Shown here: positions 62,497 through 64,000 of the stretch, piece after piece | Position numbering within the stretch: the first letter of the stretch is position 1 | Layout of the letters: every line of letters starts with the position of its first letter | Source: Dermatophagoides farinae | Lineage: Eukaryota > Arthropoda > Arachnida > Sarcoptiformes > Pyroglyphidae | Direction of reading: 5' to 3' | DNA: 64,000 nt | Assembly (NCBI RefSeq): GCF_024713945.1 | Contig: NC_134683.1 | Span: forward strand, 4,651,501-4,715,500 | Made by a program: the position numbers and the translations under genes | Notes under the pieces: generated by a model | Database searches by the model: none | What the model saw: only the letters and a program-made list of their open reading frames with translations | Told to the model about the DNA's origin: nothing

Positions 62497-64000
62497 TCAT
62501 TCGTGACCATTCTTTGTATCATCATGTGTGGATGATAACCGATGATGATGATGATGATTGAATTGATTGATTGGAAAAATGACCGGAATTAGCCATTTAA
62601 TGAATAATAATATATGCTGCATGATCAATCAGAATGGAAAAAATTTGAAAATTAAAAAAATTTCCAAACTACTGCCATCTCGTGGCAATCAACATACCTC
62701 TATGAATACGGCAATTATGATAATTCGATGTTTTGAATTTTGATGATGAATGAAAAATGGAGAAAAAAGACCGGTCAATTGTCCATTGATGGCCATCAAA
62801 GCGCAATTTGAAATAATAGCAATTATGCTTAGAAATTCTAGTACATTTTTCCAAACACCAATCGTTATCGTTTTTGATGGTGGTCGGCGACATTGAATAA
62901 CATCGATGAATGGTCGTTGATAAACGAAACAAAGTTTAAATGCATCTGTACGTATTTCAATAAGATTATTCAGGAACGCACACAATGGTGCTAATGGAAA
63001 TACCGGTGTGAATAACATTACATAACCATATTGGATGACAATTTCCAGATAATCATCGAATGTTGAATGATAACCATACATACAAGATTCTAATTCACCT
63101 TTCGATACTTCAGATTCATCATTATTTGGACATTTATCACCAGAATATTTAGAGGATGAAAGCCATGCAAGTAATAATGATTCTTTCAAGAATGGCCACA
63201 ATGTTTCATTGAGATTACCAATTACTTGTCTTGTAATTAATTGTGCTGCTAATTGCTGATCATATGATATGATGTAAACAAAAGTTAGTGATAATTAATC
63301 ACGATCAAAGGTTATTGAACAGACCTCTTTTAATTTATCAATATCGGCCAAATAGAATGCAATATAAAATAATGGCAGATATGAATTAAGAAATTGAAAC
63401 TGTTTGGTGTAACAAAAAGTAAATTGCTTTTCTTTAGTGAAATTCGGTTTTTTGAAAAATTTTCCAGCAAAAAAACACCGGAATACATACCAGGAAAAGT
63501 TTTACAATGAGTTGATTTTCTTTGCGTTCGAAATTTCGATGTTTCTCTACACATTTTTCAATGGTGATACATTTAGAATTAGTTTGCAAAAAAATCATTA
63601 GCAAAGAATTACCTTTCTCATTAAGCCATATGACGATTAAATAATAGAAATAATTGATTATATTCAATATAATTGCAAACATTACTTTCGGTATGATACC
63701 GGTCCATTCGGGATAATGTAATCGTTCGACCAATTCTGTATCCCACCATGTCTAAAACCAATCAATCGATTAGAACAGAGAAATTATCATCATCACTAAC
63801 CTGGAAGATGAATATTTTAAACATCACTGTAAATGTCATGATCAAACATAAACCAATAATTGGAAATGTAACAAAATATTGGAATATTTTTCGACTTAAT
63901 CCAATCAAATCGAATAATGGATGAAGATGATCATCATTTTGTTGTTGTTTTCGTCGTTGATGATCGTCATCATTGTTGCAACTATGAGCATTATTAGCAT
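62497..64000 (-). CDS. anoctamin/TMEM16 (ANO8/ANO10 type), 3' six exons, 5' end outside the window
   Basis: The exons on the minus strand are 64000(open)-63801, 63751-63613, 63546-63491, 63399-63325, 63255-62698 and 62616-62497, giving 381 aa and a stop. Anoctamins are multi-pass membrane proteins acting as Ca2+-activated channels or lipid scramblases, or as membrane-contact proteins for the ANO8/ANO10 branch. Seen here are membrane segments at FPIIGLCLIMTFTVMF, IPKVMFAIILNIINYFYYL, FQFLNSYLPLFYIAFYL, the TM7 motif DDYLEIVIQYGYVMLF, FPLAPLCAFLNN, and a last helix split by an intron (IIIIAVFIE / HILLFIKWLIPV). The TM8 acidic pair of the calcium site is kept in NLIEIRTDAFKLC, and Asp/Glu of DDYLE occupies the TM7 site. 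The ELESCM sequence before TM7 favours ANO8; IGVW and NCAL resemble ANO10. The cytosolic tail is only about 25 residues, with a five-His run. The N-terminal half lies beyond 64000. Confidence 0.9.

Overview
This is a eukaryotic nuclear window, very probably from a small-genome arthropod and most likely an acariform mite. The base composition is strongly AT-rich. Several introns are only about 55-140 nt and have GT..AG ends. TCA/GAT, CA/GT and GATA microsatellites occur throughout. The protein relatives I recognise (omb/TBX2-like, KIF12-like, GRHPR, anoctamin, HYPK) are animal genes. Dust-mite-like Astigmata is my best guess from the overall texture, but the genus is inference only.

Five protein genes are supported, all on the minus strand. 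They are a HYPK-like NatA regulator (200-619), an optomotor-blind/TBX2-3-type T-box repressor in six exons (3045-28225) with a 20-kb first intron, a KIF12-type kinesin in eleven exons (37255-47512), a glyoxylate/hydroxypyruvate reductase in three exons (51036-59701), and the 3' six exons of an anoctamin/TMEM16 (ANO8/ANO10 type) that runs off the right edge (62497-64000). I rebuilt the splice junctions by hand. Every multi-exon gene closes in frame: 1162, 766 and 325 aa, plus 381 aa of the partial anoctamin.

Layout from left to right: HYPK; 2.4 kb intergenic; T-box C-terminal exons; 1.4-kb intron; clustered T-box exons with 55-67 nt introns; 20.1-kb intron; T-box first coding exon; 9 kb intergenic (T-box 5' region and kinesin 3' end); kinesin; 3.5 kb intergenic; reductase with 6.1-kb and 1.6-kb introns; 2.8 kb intergenic; anoctamin. 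Nothing suggests that the genes form one pathway. The window is ordinary gene neighbourhood plus a long intron and flank around a developmental transcription factor, where enhancers would be expected.

I found no convincing transposon, CRISPR array, tRNA or rRNA, and no clearly new biological system. The most interesting items are the large T-box intron with a tight CACGTG cluster, low-complexity insertions inside the kinesin motor domain, a stop-free 3n intron and an easily missed short terminal exon in the anoctamin, an extra residue in the reductase nucleotide-binding loop, a perfect 18-bp hairpin in a kinesin intron, and one triplet microsatellite family that appears both in introns and as Ser/His tracts in coding exons.
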